From assembly GCA_013180625.2 (NCBI GenBank), contig SNVD02009593.1:124001-188000 (forward strand): DNA of 64,000 bases, in the 5' to 3' direction. Shown here piece by piece: positions 1 to 12,601 of this stretch (position 1 is the stretch's first letter; every line of letters starts with the position of its first letter). The DNA comes from Boswellia sacra. Taxonomy: Eukaryota; Streptophyta; Magnoliopsida; Sapindales; Burseraceae. Below the pieces are notes generated by a model. The model had not been told where the DNA came from. It ran no database searches and worked only from the letters and a program-made list of their open reading frames with translations. Both the position numbers and the translations under genes were made by a program.

Positions 1-2836
1 TACACCGTCTTCTACAATAAAGAAATCCAAGTACAGCTCTCTCAACTAGGTTTCACACACAAGAAACATACAGTACCGTCAAACCGAGTTGGACATCCTG
101 CTTTATTGATTCAAACTCGATCTCACAATAATAATAATTAGGAGAAGAGCCCACTAGATTTATTATTGTATTTGTACAAGTCCTTTTAACTAAACGAGAA
201 ACATCGGTCACAAATGGTTGTTGCACGTTACAAACACAGCTGTAACCGTGGTTTTGTTAGAGAATTAGCACATTGTCACATTCACATCCTTGCTTTTATC
301 ATTACTTTAATCAACAAGACACAAAATCTAAACCTGAGGTTAGTAAAATGGGATACACATTTTTTATAATTGGATGTCGTTTCTCAGCAACACTGTAAGC
401 GGTTGTCTAAACAAGTTTGTAGTATTATTGAGCCTGGCAGGGACTGTCAGTGCTATAAATAATTATATAAGTAAAGTCATATTAGGGTTAAGGACAATCT
501 CTTGTATTCAATCGTCCTCTTTTAGATTTATATCCGTGCATACAGCTTCTATTTGTTTATGGTATCATACCCCAAGCCATCCCCGAAGTATATCCATGCG
601 GTCCTTGATATTTGCTTTTAAGTTTCGACTAGGTCGAGCTAACGAATCCCGTTAATCTATAAACTAATAAAAAATTAAAATATCATTTTATCCTCGCTTT
701 TATAATTTTTTTTTTTCCCACCCACAGCGGCCTCTCTCACCCCAGCCTCTCAATCTCCAAACGCAGCCTCTCCCATCCTTCACAATATGTATCTTAAACG
801 GGAAACCCAACCTCCTTTAAGGGCTTCGCTATATCAGAGCTTCGCGACGGTAACACTTCGAAATCATCCTCCATCTGTTGGTGCCGTTGCTTATTGTTCC
901 TCCGGCCTGGCGTGGTTTGCATCGTAGAGCACGGAGGTCGATGACCATGCCGAGCTTGCAGCTTGCGAGCGTGGTGGGGGTGGGTGTGGAGGCGGAGACG
1001 GTGGAGGGGGTGGTGGATATTTGATGGTGAGAAGGTGAGGTTGATCAGAATTGGATGAGGTTTTGCTAAGGATTCATAATTTTTTTTTTTACTTGTTTTT
1101 GAGAAACTGAAGAAGTAATTGAAGAGATTATTAAGGGTTATTGACTTGCGTCGAAGGTGTTTGATTTTGTGCTCCAAAGAAATCGATTTGGGTTTGCGAT
1201 TGTTTTAGAAGTCATACTGGCTGACCACTGGAGTTTTTTTTTTATAAAATTTCAATTTGGGAATTTCCGTTGACGGGACAGCAATTTCTTAGAACATTTC
1301 AATTTGGAGTTTTTATTTTATTTTTTTTTTTGCTTCATTTCAATATGACTTACTTGCATGTTTTATTAGGTTGAGAAAATATTTAAAGAAGTAGTTGGTG
1401 AGGAGAAAGGAAAGTGTGCCAATCTTTGGGTTTTACATTTTTTGTGTAATGGTTTTTTTTTTAATAATTGTTGTAATAATCTGGATTCAATTTTGGGAAT
1501 TTTATTCTAGATCTTTTTTAATCCTTTTGTGTTTGAGTTGAGACGGCGGAGGAGAATAGGTTGTTGTCATGGTCGAGTCTATGATGTATATATTTTATTT
1601 TAAATGAATTTGATCGTCGTGATCGTAGATGGTGACGCTAGTGTAATATGAAATGTAGTTTTTAGAAGAGAAAATTTATGGGTTGATTTTACATTTTTTG
1701 ATACGAAATTATGTCATTTTATTAAAATATCCGAAATGTTAATTTAAAAGTTAACAAAATTCGTTAGTTACATATGGACAAAACTTAAACCTAAATGATA
1801 GGGATCCGTTAATATATTTGCATAGAAGGAATTTGTATGAAAGGTAAACTTTAAGGCCATTTATGATATCATTCTATTAATTTATTATTAATATTAATAT
1901 ACAGCAAACTTCAGTCAATGGCTCTTAAAAGATGAACGGTGCTTTGTGTAGCGATGGTAACGGGACAGGACAGCCTGGACAGGGAGGCCCTCTTATTTCT
2001 CCATTCCATTCCCATTGTTCAATTTAATCTCTGTTTATTATCCATTTCTTGTATTTTTTAAGGTAGGATTGGAACAGAGAATTTTCGTATGAAAAATACT
2101 TTTCTTAATTACATCTCCACATCCTTTTTTATGTCACATCTTTTATATAATTAAATTTATAATTTTTAATAAAATAATGTAATATTTATTTTTAAAAAAT
2201 AATATAATTTTATGTTTTTTAATAATTAATATATTAAATATCAAATAAAAATAATATTTAAAAGTTTATATATTATTTTTATATGTAATAGTTTATTATA
2301 TGAATATAAAAATAATTTTTTATTTTATATTTTTATATATATGGAACCAAGTGAGGTGGGGATTGGTGAACCCATTTTTATCTCATGATAACGCAGGGAA
2401 TAAAGTCCTATTCTATCTTCCCTCTATCCACAAAAAAATTATCTTAATAGAGACAGTTTTTTACAGATCTCTAATCTCGCGGTATATTTTATTTTGCTAT
2501 TGTAGTTTTGTGTATAATTAAACAAATGTGCAGAAACTCCTACGGGAGTCACGGCACAAATTAATTATAAATAATACAAAGTTAACTTGCTCTTTCTTCC
2601 CTCCTTCCAATCTTGCTTAGACAAGAAGGCCGCAAGTGGAGCCAATTGCCCAAAGGCGTGTATGAATTTGCGTATGCAATCATGATAAACATTTAAGAGA
2701 TAAACATTGACTGGCAACGAATTATTTGAAATTTTCTTCTCTGTCATAGTCATACAAATGCAACGCAAGCTGCTGTCGTGCCTTTGTCCAATTAAAAGGT
2801 TTTTCTTTAGGAAAAAGCGGGGAGTGGAAAAAATAC
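1..2836. other. Intergenic region, no gene recognised
   Basis: I see no supportable gene here. Positions 720-1180 are C/T- and then G-rich, and the minus strand is open for about 127 codons, but the reading is low-complexity (runs of His, Pro, Arg, Ser) and resembles no family I know. Positions 2100-2340 are very AT-rich. The last part is the promoter region of the BPS1-like gene. Confidence 0.6.
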
Positions 2837-2844
2837 TATAAAAG
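2837..2844 (+). promoter_or_regulatory. TATA box of the BPS1-like gene
   Basis: TATAAAAG lies 78 bases before the ATG at 2922, a normal distance for a plant promoter with a short leader of about 45-50 bases. It is the only good TATA match close upstream. Confidence 0.55.
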
Positions 2845-2921
2845 CCAAACTTGTAATTGTAGAAAGCAAAACCAAAACCAAACGTCAAAATTTTTTCATC
2901 AATTATTGTACTGTGTTTGTG

Positions 2922-3851
2922 ATGGTACTCTTGGTAGAAAAGCTTAGCAAAATTTACTTCAAGCTGGAGAATCATCTACACCACAACCACCATGAGCAAG
3001 AAGCCTTACAAGCTTCTCTTCAGGTTTTTCAATCCGATGTTTCGATGTGCTTGAACCAATTGGCTTCAAATTCGAAACCCGGATCTGAATTCCTGTCCTT
3101 GGCATGGATTCAACAATGTTTTCAGCTTTTGCAGATCATCAACAAGGCTTTTGCAAAGCTTGTCGTGGACATAGATTATCCTATGAGTAAGTGGGAGCAG
3201 AATTCTGTGGAGGAATATCTCAACTACAGCCTGTCTTTGCTGGAGCTTCTCAATTCAATCAGTTCATCTATTTGTCATCTGGGACAATCCCGGATTGCGC
3301 TATTTCACGCTTTAGAGCTCTTAGAGACTTCGCCTTGTTTGGCAAAGGAGCGGTTTAAGGCGTTTCATGTCAAGAGTTCAAGCAAAGAATTCAAAGAGCC
3401 AGAGAACAGGGAATGTAGCGAAGACGGGATTCATTCTAACAAGGAAAGGATCGTTCATGCAGCTTTGATGGAAATGAAGACTACTGGATTCTGGGTGTGT
3501 GGTGTTGTCTTGACTGGATTATCAGGAGATGCTAAGCCATACTTGGAGATGAGAAAATCAGGAACAAGTTTGTCGAATTCTGCTCTAACCGGTTTGAATT
3601 CAAGTGTTCTCCAAGTTGTGATTGAAAAGGGGGATGTGTTGAAGGAGGTAAGAGAGCTCAATGAGTCAGCTGCTTGCCTTGCAGCTGCCATTGATGTTGA
3701 CAAAAGCAGCGATGCAGCAGAGGAATTGAAGAGAAGATTGGAGGTATTTGAGAACCTGCTGGACAACTTAGGAAAGGAGGTTGATCATCTCTTCTCAAAA
3801 CTATTGGCTGGAAGAAATCAATTGCTCGATGGCATTCGTGTATTAAATTAA
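2922..3851 (+). CDS. BPS1-like (DUF793) protein, single exon
   Basis: The protein is 309 residues, starting at the ATG at 2922. The open frame extends three codons further upstream but only from a GTG, so the ATG is preferred. It is largely alpha-helical with no signal peptide. A central block (LAWIQQCFQLLQIINKAF, then DIDYPMSKWEQ and a Leu/Ser-rich helix ending LGQSRIALFHALELLE) is the hallmark of the plant BPS1/BYPASS1-ROH1 family. The C-terminal 80 residues form a heptad-like helix (ELNESAACLAAAI ... RLEVFENLLDNLGKEVDHLF). Family members have no known catalytic activity; Arabidopsis BPS1 prevents release of a root-derived shoot-arresting signal, and the ROH1 branch binds exocyst EXO70. Which branch this belongs to is not clear. 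It is intron-free, as many family members are, and converges with the MADS-box gene; the two stop codons are about 590 bases apart. Confidence 0.85.
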   Translation: MVLLVEKLSKIYFKLENHLHHNHHEQEALQASLQVFQSDVSMCLNQLASNSKPGSEFLSLAWIQQCFQLLQIINKAFAKLVVDIDYPMSKWEQNSVEEYLNYSLSLLELLNSISSSICHLGQSRIALFHALELLETSPCLAKERFKAFHVKSSSKEFKEPENRECSEDGIHSNKERIVHAALMEMKTTGFWVCGVVLTGLSGDAKPYLEMRKSGTSLSNSALTGLNSSVLQVVIEKGDVLKEVRELNESAACLAAAIDVDKSSDAAEELKRRLEVFENLLDNLGKEVDHLFSKLLAGRNQLLDGIRVLN

Positions 3852-4439
3852 CAACGGTTGTATTCTGATTTAGATATGAAACAGGTTTGAATTCTTTGTA
3901 CATAAATTAAACTAAATATAATTTCAATTTCCCTATTTGCTTTGCCATCACTTATGCCCTGGGGACGATACACTGTAATTGCAAATATTTCGCAAAAGCA
4001 TCAGCTTCAGATAATTATGAAATTACTTCTGAGATAGTAAATGATTACTTAATTCTTTAATTGATCTGAGTTTATGTGTAGAACACGTAAAGAAATATAG
4101 AGGAAAATTACGAAAGTCATGTGGGTTGCAATAAACGACCAAATACTAAATTCTAAAACAAAAAGATTGCGGCAAATTGCAAGGAACATTGCTGTACAAG
4201 AAACAAAAGAAAATGAAGAAGAAATTTTCAATGTGCTCTGACCATCACTTTGAAAACTGGCAAGAGTACAAGTACATTTTTCATCATCACCCCCTGATAT
4301 ACACCCTTCTGATGATTTTCCCCTTCGGCCAAACTGTTACCCCAGGAACAAAAACACTAAACTATACGCAACTGTAACAAAATCATTTCATTTTTTCTTT
4401 TTCTATCAAAAGTAACGCAGAACACCAAGCAGCATGGAA

Positions 4440-7400
4440 TCACAGCATGGCCAATTGGCTCCTTGAGTCACTGGAATAGGTTTCTCCTTCAGCTGCCTTC
4501 CTCTTGTGGTAATTGTTGCTTGGCAGCCTAGGCAAAACACAAAGGTACAGTATGAATGAGACAGAAGAAAAGCATCTGAATCAAAATTATACGGTAAAAA
4601 AAAAAAAAAAACCGCTTCAATTCATTATTACAAGCACAAGATAGACTAACAAGTATATTTGGCTATACTAATTATTATTTCAAGATTTCAACACTTGAAG
4701 AGGAAAAAACATCTTAATAAAAGGCCTTGTCAGATCGAATGTAAACGAAAATAAAAATATGCTAAACAAGTTTGGTTGGAAATGGAAAAATAATATCATT
4801 TTGTATATCTTAACTCGAATTTCAATTTAGAGATATGAGACAATCTAACTAGAGTTTAAAAAAATTCTGCTTAATAACATGTCTAAATCCATCAAAAGAT
4901 TCCCTCCCTGAAGGGCAAAGGAAACTGTCACAAGAGAGATTTTCTATATTCCCGACCCCTAAAGACAAGTCACAAATTGCGGCGGGCAATTTCAATTGAA
5001 AGTTACATTTGATATAGGAAAAGCAGTATACCCTAGATGCAGTGCTGTGTCTGAATCTCCCTTTTCAGTTCCGCTGTCAGAGGCCACATCAGGAGTTGCA
5101 GAACTATGGTTTAGAGGAGAACTTTTTCTTCCTAAAGGATAGTATTCAAGGTAAGCTGGTACTGAGCAGTGATCAGTGGATGGAAAGAAACCTCGAAGCT
5201 CCTCAATCTACAATACAAGTAGGGAAACAATATATTGGTATACATGGTAAGGATAAATATTATGATAGAGAGTTGCACTAGGAAGATAAATCTTGCCTGT
5301 CTGCGCAATGTTTCATTCTCCAGCATAGCCCGCTGTTCCTGTAAACAAGATGAACAAAGTGATCATACATACAAAAAGTTTTAGCTTTGTCTTGTAAAGA
5401 GAAGTCAGCCCTTACATGCAATGTCATAAAATAAAAGATTCAGCTTACATATGTTGCCAATGATAGCATCAAACCCAATTGCAACTAAATCAGTTATTGT
5501 TATTTTTTTCTTTTCTCATTTGTATAGATCATGATGATCTGGTATTCACTATTCGGCATCATGATAATATGGTATTCACTATTCAGCTTTCTGCTCTAAT
5601 AAGGTGTGCAAACTTAAACCAGTGTACCTGTAATCTTGACTGCTCGAGTTGCTCCATCAGTAATTTCTCCTGGAATGATTAAACTTTCGGTTAACGCCTC
5701 TTAATCATAATACAGTACTGAAATTAAGGACTGCTGAATCTCTATTTTTTTTTTTCACAGGCATATTCTGATGAAAGAAGAAAAAGAAAAGCAGAAATTT
5801 TCAAAACCTTCTTTTCCTTCACCAATAGCAAGCCCTCGTTTAATTCCTTCTCAAGGAGTTGCAAATCCTTTAAGCTCAAGCCATTTAGGTTCTTACCCAA
5901 CAGCTGTCTACAAAATCAACAAAGTAGTGTACTATTATAAATGAGAACCGCCAGGCAGTTTTACAGAAACCAGAAATTACAAAATCAAGTAGATTATTGT
6001 AGACTTACAACTGTTTCATTTGTAGCTTCGCAATTTCATCTTTTAAAACATCCACCTCCTTAGTATCTTGCTTCTGAGGAGAAAAGAACAGTTGTAAACA
6101 TCAATCCTCAAACATGAATCTAAGACTGACAATCATTAGAAATTACCAATACATAGAAAAAGAGAGGAAAAATTCTCAAGAAAGAAAACAAAATGATGGG
6201 TGTTCAACCAAAAGTTGACATTCTGGCATTATTATGATCAGCAGCATTATCATGTATCAAGCATGGAGCAAGGTTGCCAAAAAGGCGAAATAAGTAAATA
6301 ACGAAAACCTATGCTATGTCCAATTCTCCTTCTCAACAGAATCTTCAACAACAATGTGATGGTGAAACTTGAAGATGGCTATTATAAAGAATACTTAAAA
6401 AACCAAATAAAATGATGTTATCATGACACCTAAAAGTTACTTTAGCAGATGCATGAGTCAAATTATGATTTAAAGCTTCGATCAACCAATCTTCTGTCAG
6501 GTGTTTGTCTTGTAAAAAAAACAATGGAGATTCACAAAATTTCATGTGCACATGTAATTCCTTCTAGAAATGTGTGTGATAGATTAAATAGGGATTGGAG
6601 TTCGGACAATTATCATAAAGAAGGACATATAATGAAGTACGGAGTAATCAAATTGCTCACTCTGTAGTTGTTAAGTGCTACAAGAAAAAACAGATTTTAT
6701 CAGCACAATGATGCATCAATGAGTACCTCTGGTTTGTATTCTGATACAGAAATCTCCGGAAAGTCCAGACACTTTTTATATCTTGAAAGTGTTCTCTTCA
6801 TGCTACAAAATAAGAGAAGTTCAAAATAAATCAATGGTCTTCAGAAAAAAAAAAAAAAAGAGCACATATTTTCAAATACTTTGAAAACATGCAATCACTA
6901 CAAGCACAAAAAATTGAGGTCAACATGTCCTTCTCAAATCCATATTATTACTTGATCTCAACATAAATTTAATCACAAAAAACTTTGTCTTTGTTGACAA
7001 CCGTGATCTCTGCAAACCTTGTATCTTTACCATCATTTTATGCTATTATAACATAAACATTATTCAATAAAACGTTATAAACCAGGATCCAAGCTATTGT
7101 GAAGTGCAGTTAGCAACCCGGCACCTATCAACCAAACAACGCAATCTCCATTCTAAGATGTTTTGTACTTCAAAACCCCATATCTTATTCTTACCTTCAG
7201 ATACCAATTAGCACATTAAAACCAAGCTTAAACTCATTTATGCTGATATTTCTACGTTTTCCAATACTTATAATCTTACAAATCAAAATCCAACAGTAAT
7301 TCCAGCTATGTTGCATCACCAGTTAGCTTGATCCTTGACCACTTTTCAACCTTTCACCAACAATTCCTAATAGGCCCAAAACTTTATTTTTTGCCTTCCC

Positions 7401-8262
7401 AATTTCTAAATTGTGAAATTCCTTGACCCTGCCCCACCAAACGAGAGAAACAATAATAATACTTATAACAACCAGTTCCCACCCAAAATTAAAAGCGAGA
7501 GAGGTAGTGTAATACGGAGTAGGAATCGATAATAATAATGAGAAATATTGAAAATTTCAATCCATGAGTTGTCCAAGGTAGAGTTCAACAATAGTTCTGA
7601 CTGAGCATTTCAACAAACAAATATCCAATAAAATAATGGAAACCGAACCCAAAATAACATGTGTAAAATTAAACAAACGAAAACAAGCAAGCTAACTTTC
7701 AGAATTTCCACATAATTGTAGCAGGATAACAAATTCTGACGGGAGAAGTCATATCAACATAACAATTTCTCGAAATTGAAACCAGAGTACTCATTAACAG
7801 ATGTAATTCAAATACAAATGCACAATGTGAACATTTTTTTTTTTTTGGGCAAAAAATAATGAGTAAACTTCGAAATCATCTAACAGAAGTAGAAAGGAAA
7901 AACAACACTTTCGATAAAATGAAGCAAGAGAATCATGAAACCAAAGACTCATGAAACACGCATGCAACAATACAAATACAAACAAGAAGATGAAAAAATA
8001 TTTAGAAACAAAGATAATACAATTAACAAACAGAGCCAAACACATGCAACCATCACAGAAAGGGGGAATCCAAAACATACCCAGAACTTGAAAACTCAAA
8101 AAGCTTGCCAGTATTGGAGAAGACAATCACAGCAACCTCAGCATCACAAAGAATAGCTAATTCGTGAGCCTTCTTGAGCAATCCAGCACGTCTTTTAGAG
8201 AATGTGACTTGCCTACTATTTGCATTCTCAATCCTCTTAATCTCTATCTTGCCTCTACCCAT
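4440..8262 (-). CDS. AGL15: AGL15-type MADS-box transcription factor
   Basis: Eight exons, all joining in frame to 256 residues: 8081-8262, 6727-6802, 6009-6073, 5808-5907, 5628-5669, 5297-5338, 5032-5207, 4440-4527. Exon 1 encodes the MADS domain (residues 1-61, [19 protein letters not shown] onward). Exons 2-6 give the I region ([12 protein letters not shown]) and the K box, ending [17 protein letters not shown], which is the AGL15 signature rather than AGL18. The C terminus has DTALHLGLPSN, an LxLxL repressor (EAR-like) motif, in the place where AGL15 has one. AGL15 is a nuclear MIKC factor binding CArG boxes and promoting embryonic state and delaying flowering and abscission. The start is the ATG at 8262; a longer frame begins only at TTG. 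The exon 6 donor must be GC (5296-5295) for the frame to continue. Intron 1 is about 1.3 kb. Confidence 0.93.
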
Positions 8263-11205
8263 ATTTCCTCCCCAGTTGATCCTCAAACCCAGTAAGAAAC
8301 CAACAAATTAAGATAAATAAATGTTGTTTCTTGCAATTTACACAACTCAGTCAATGCAATTAATTGAGAAAACAAGGAGTGGTTTTGTTTAATGGAAAAG
8401 GAAGGAAGGAAAGTATAACAATGACAGGTTATTGTGTGTAAGATTTATTTCTTTAATGGGGTTAGGGGTTGCCAAATTTAGAGAAGATAAAAGAGATAGT
8501 TTGTGCTCGTGCAATGAGAGCGTTTTTAAGGCAAGTTTGCATGGCTTTGTCTCTGTCTTCGTATTTAGAAAGTCTGTGCTTGCATGATTCCTTGTATCCT
8601 TTTGCCACATTTGGAGTGTTTTTAGGCCCCCCTGCCCCTCTTTGTGGGCTCCACTTTTACTTTTCTAGGCATCCTATGTGGGTCCCCACTTTGGGCAGTT
8701 TCTAAGTTTTGTACTTTTTCTATTATATTATTCTATATAATGATCTCAATTTATCTAATTTGTGCGATACATCTGTATAATCATAGGAGAAGAGGATTCT
8801 GCTAAGCTTAGTTATTAATTTATAAATACGGTCATGTCGCATTATATCAATACAATAATGTGATATAACATATGTATTTTAAACTAAAGTTATTATTAAT
8901 TATTGTTGTTTTGAAATATCCTATTTGCATAAGTTAAGATAACATATATTGTTTACTCTATTCTAGTAGTGTTAAGAGTTTTGACTTTATGGCCATTCTT
9001 CCTGGCTGACGGTTTCTTTTGCTACATTTAGTACGAGTCTTGCTCTACAATTCTATTTTTATTTGTTTACTTATCATGGCTTTACATTTTTACTTTTTCT
9101 TGTATCTTGCTTGCTAGTTTTAGTAAAAGGGCAACTGCACGCTGTCAATTTTAGAGAGGGGACATTTTTACTTTTTCTATTTTCCATATATAGAGTTAGG
9201 GTTTTAGTGTAATGGGGTTCTTTTATGACCAAATCCCAACTAGGAAGTTTTGTATATTTTTCTTCTTTTAATATGCTGACTTCGTAGCAGTTAATCCTTG
9301 CAAGAATTGGTAGAGTAATTACCAAATTTAGAACTGGCTAATCCTGTTTTGAAAAGTTTTACTGTTTTCTTAGGGGGAGTGGTGATGTATTTGGTCTTTG
9401 TAGACCCACTTTGGATGGCTTTTTGTTTTTGCTTGATTAGGCAAAAGCATTAACAATTTTAGAAATAATTAGCTAGTGCCATTATTGTATATCTCGACCT
9501 TTCTGTTTCGGTAAGTTTGGTTGAGGCATTACCATATTTACCTTTAAGATAATTTTAGTATATTGCTAAATATCGGTTTCTAAGTCTGTTTTTCAAATCT
9601 TCTTTCTGGATTTAGTGGTTTTTTTCCAGTTATTATCAATGATTTCCAAATGCATAGAGCAAGCTGCAGAAATAGATAGCCACCGTAACTGCTCCCACAA
9701 TCGCCTTTAGTGTTTTTGGTAGAAGATCTGGAAATGGGCTTTTTGTGGGCTTCAAAGCTATTTGCATTTGAAAACAAACAAACAATTTTATTATTATTTA
9801 TAATGATGTTGACAAAAAAGGCTAAAAGCAGTTAATAGGAGGAAACTCAATATTAATATTTAAAAAAATCTCGACATAGAAAAACCAAGAGAATCATTAA
9901 AAAAAATGAATGAAAGATGCATTTGCAGCGGTATAAATAGAGAAATGAAAATTGTCTATAAACTGATGAGAACACATCAACAAATAAAGCAAATAACCTG
10001 CAAAGCTGCCACGCGTTCATGAGTCGATCAACAGAGTTTAGACTGGCTTTTTCTTTGGCTACACTTAGGAATGGGCCTTGCTCCATAAATTCTTTGGGTA
10101 CTCATATGATCTTGGTGTGTAACAAACAAAGCTCAAGGTTAAGTCACCCCACGAAAATTGACAACGATGTGGAACTCCTTTATGACCAACATGCATGCAA
10201 TGATGTGATGCTGTAACTTTTACTTGAGTGATGCAGCAGCTGAATCAGGATTTAATTTGGTTCAATCTGTTTCTTCCTTAGAACTTGTGCTGGCTTGGCT
10301 GCTGCAGTTGCGCTTATTTTGATGCTGCACTAAATCTGATCGGAAATAGTGATTGGGAGTTTGAGAGAGAGAAGTTAATTACAGTATTACAGTATCCGTT
10401 GAATGCTAAATTCAAAACCAAAACCAACATAAGTATAGTATGAATAGTTTATACTGCCTTCACACTATTAATTTGATTTGATATTTTCAATTAATATCTT
10501 ATTATGTGTTGTTATATTGTTTGCAAACTACTACATTTTTATCTTATTAAATAGCGAGGTAAAATGTAAATAAGGGTTGGGTATTTTTCATCCACTCGTC
10601 AAAATCACATGGTGACACGTCTTAAAATCTTCATACTCAATAATAGGTGTTTATGGCTAAAAATTTCTATGGGCATCGAAGATTTAGAGAAAAAATGATG
10701 TCAAATGTGGATTCGATTTTTATCAGCTTTTGTTTGTTTTTTAATTTTTTTTTTTTGAAAATTGCATGATGGTATAATTCCGAGTGTTAGGATAATGAGT
10801 TTTGGTGTGGGTTTTTGGGCTTCATGCTAAAAAATTGGATGATTAACGAAGATTGAAGAAGAGTTGTCGATTTTTGGGTTTCACGCGTTCGATGGAGAGT
10901 TGTCGAATCCACTTGTCAAATTTTTGAATGTTCATCGAACTATTAAATTTGGGTATGCCTTCGTCAAACAGTATCGTCAAACTATGTTGAACCATCGTCG
11001 GACAACATTGTCGCATTTCAGTTGAGCCTCATTGAACTTTCGAATTGGGTAATATGTTTGAGGGCTATTTCATAAAAATTTTTGGAGCGAAGGTTATTTT
11101 TGAAAAGCCCCCTGAAATGGGGGCTAGATCATAAATTTCCCATAAATTACTGGCAATTAGCTCTCAGTAAAATAAAATCAAAAGAAAGCTACTGTTAATT
11201 TGCAG
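8263..11205. promoter_or_regulatory. Upstream region of AGL15, otherwise no gene
   Basis: This is the 5' side of the minus-strand MADS-box gene. Pyrimidine-rich and AT-rich stretches occur, but no ORF looks like a protein. I could not define a TATA box or transcription start with confidence; a 5' UTR intron is possible, as in many MIKC genes. Confidence 0.4.
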
Positions 11206-11208
11206 TAA

Positions 11209-12067
11209 GGGCATGTTTGGTACGCGATATTGTATAGTATAGTATAGTATTGTATTATATAGTATTGTATTATATAGTACTAAAAATAATGTTATGTCAA
11301 AATTATATAGTGTTTGGTATACTCATGTATTGTATTAATTTGTACAAAAAAGTAAGATTTTTTTTCAAAAAAGATATACAAAGTATAATAAGATTTTTTT
11401 TCAAAAAAGATATACAAAGTATAAATATATTTTTAGTTTATTTATAAAATTAGTTATTTAGTAATTTATCTAATAATTACTAATTATTAAAAAAATTACT
11501 TGGGGTCCAATGCCCCTGTTGGACAAATATATTTTTAGTTTTTTTATAAAATTAGTTATTTAATAATTTATTGAATAATTGTTAACTACTGAAAAATTAA
11601 TTGGGGTCCAATGCCTCTGCTGGACCTATTATACAATTCGAGTTTATAGTGGCATACTAAGTACCAATTGGTCTAACAGGGGCAGTGGACCTCTAATATC
11701 ACCTAGTGGGGGCGATGAATCCCTTCATCCTTTCTTTATTTTTAGAAAATAAATTTTAAATAAATTTGATTTTATAATTTATCTATCAAATACATTTTTA
11801 TTTATTTTTAAAATTTTAAAAATTAAAAGGTATTGTTGGATATATACAATTTTATAAGGATAATTTTGACATTTTCTATTAGTGCTATACTATGTAATGC
11901 TAATGTCATAGATTAACTCTACATAATTTAATACAATATTGATGCATCTAAGAGTTGTACTTTGTATTAATTAATACTATACTAAATTAGTACCAAACAC
12001 ATATATTACACTATTTAATACAATATAATAAAATAATACTATATAGTATCGCGCACCAAACGTATCC
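11209..12067. mobile_element. Harbinger/Tourist-like MITE, copy 1 (859 bp)
   Basis: Imperfect terminal inverted repeats start GGGCATGTTTGGTACGCG on the left; the right end, read in complement, starts GGATACGTTTGGTGCGCG. The element is flanked by TAA on both sides (11206-11208 and 12068-12070). A three-base TWA duplication with such termini fits the PIF/Harbinger (Tourist) class. There is no transposase ORF, so it is non-autonomous. It contains two internal tandem duplications (36 bp at 11353-11424; about 102 bp at 11423-11629) absent from the second copy at 39389-40081, which is otherwise alignable along its whole length. Confidence 0.75.
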
Positions 12068-12070
12068 TAA

Positions 12071-12601
12071 TAATACAAGAAACAAATAAGGTGAAATGCT
12101 ATTCAATTATGAAGGCACGGGGGCCGGGAGAATTTATCAAAGAGAGAAGAGAAATGGACGACAGAGAGAGAAACACAGGAGACAAAGAAAGAAGCTTCGT
12201 TGCTAAAGAGGCATGTATTTATTGCATATACAAAACAGAGGAGGTATTTATAGAACAAGTTCACCACCCTCAGTCTTCAAATTTGCCAATCATAAGTTGC
12301 CAAATCTTTAACCAATTAAACTGCACCAATCCGTGAACCAATAAGGTGAGTTTTGCTACATCAATTGGCCAACGGGAATTGTCTTCAATTTGATCAAGGG
12401 CACCTCATGTTATAATACAGCTACTTTAATCAGGGTGAAAAAAAAAAAGAAAATCATGCATGTCATTTTAAATACAGTATCAACATAAAATTGTCATCTG
12501 CATGCATTTCTAATATTCATGATGATTACTTGGGAGGCGCTTCTCCCATGACCACCCGCAATCCAACTATGGCTTAGAGAAAAATGTAAAGACCACCTTT
12601 A
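12071..12601. other. Intergenic stretch, nothing recognised
   Basis: The plus strand is open for about 80 codons at 12091-12336, but the reading resembles no known protein. I see no other feature before the LTR element. Confidence 0.4.

Noticed and set aside
794..1177. 127-codon minus-strand ORF
   Set aside because: Composition is low-complexity His/Pro/Arg/Ser from C/T-rich DNA and matches no family I know; no splice or promoter context supports it.
8053..8286. MADS start eight codons upstream of MGRGK
   Set aside because: The upstream codon is TTG, not ATG; MADS proteins start at MGRGK, as here at 8262.
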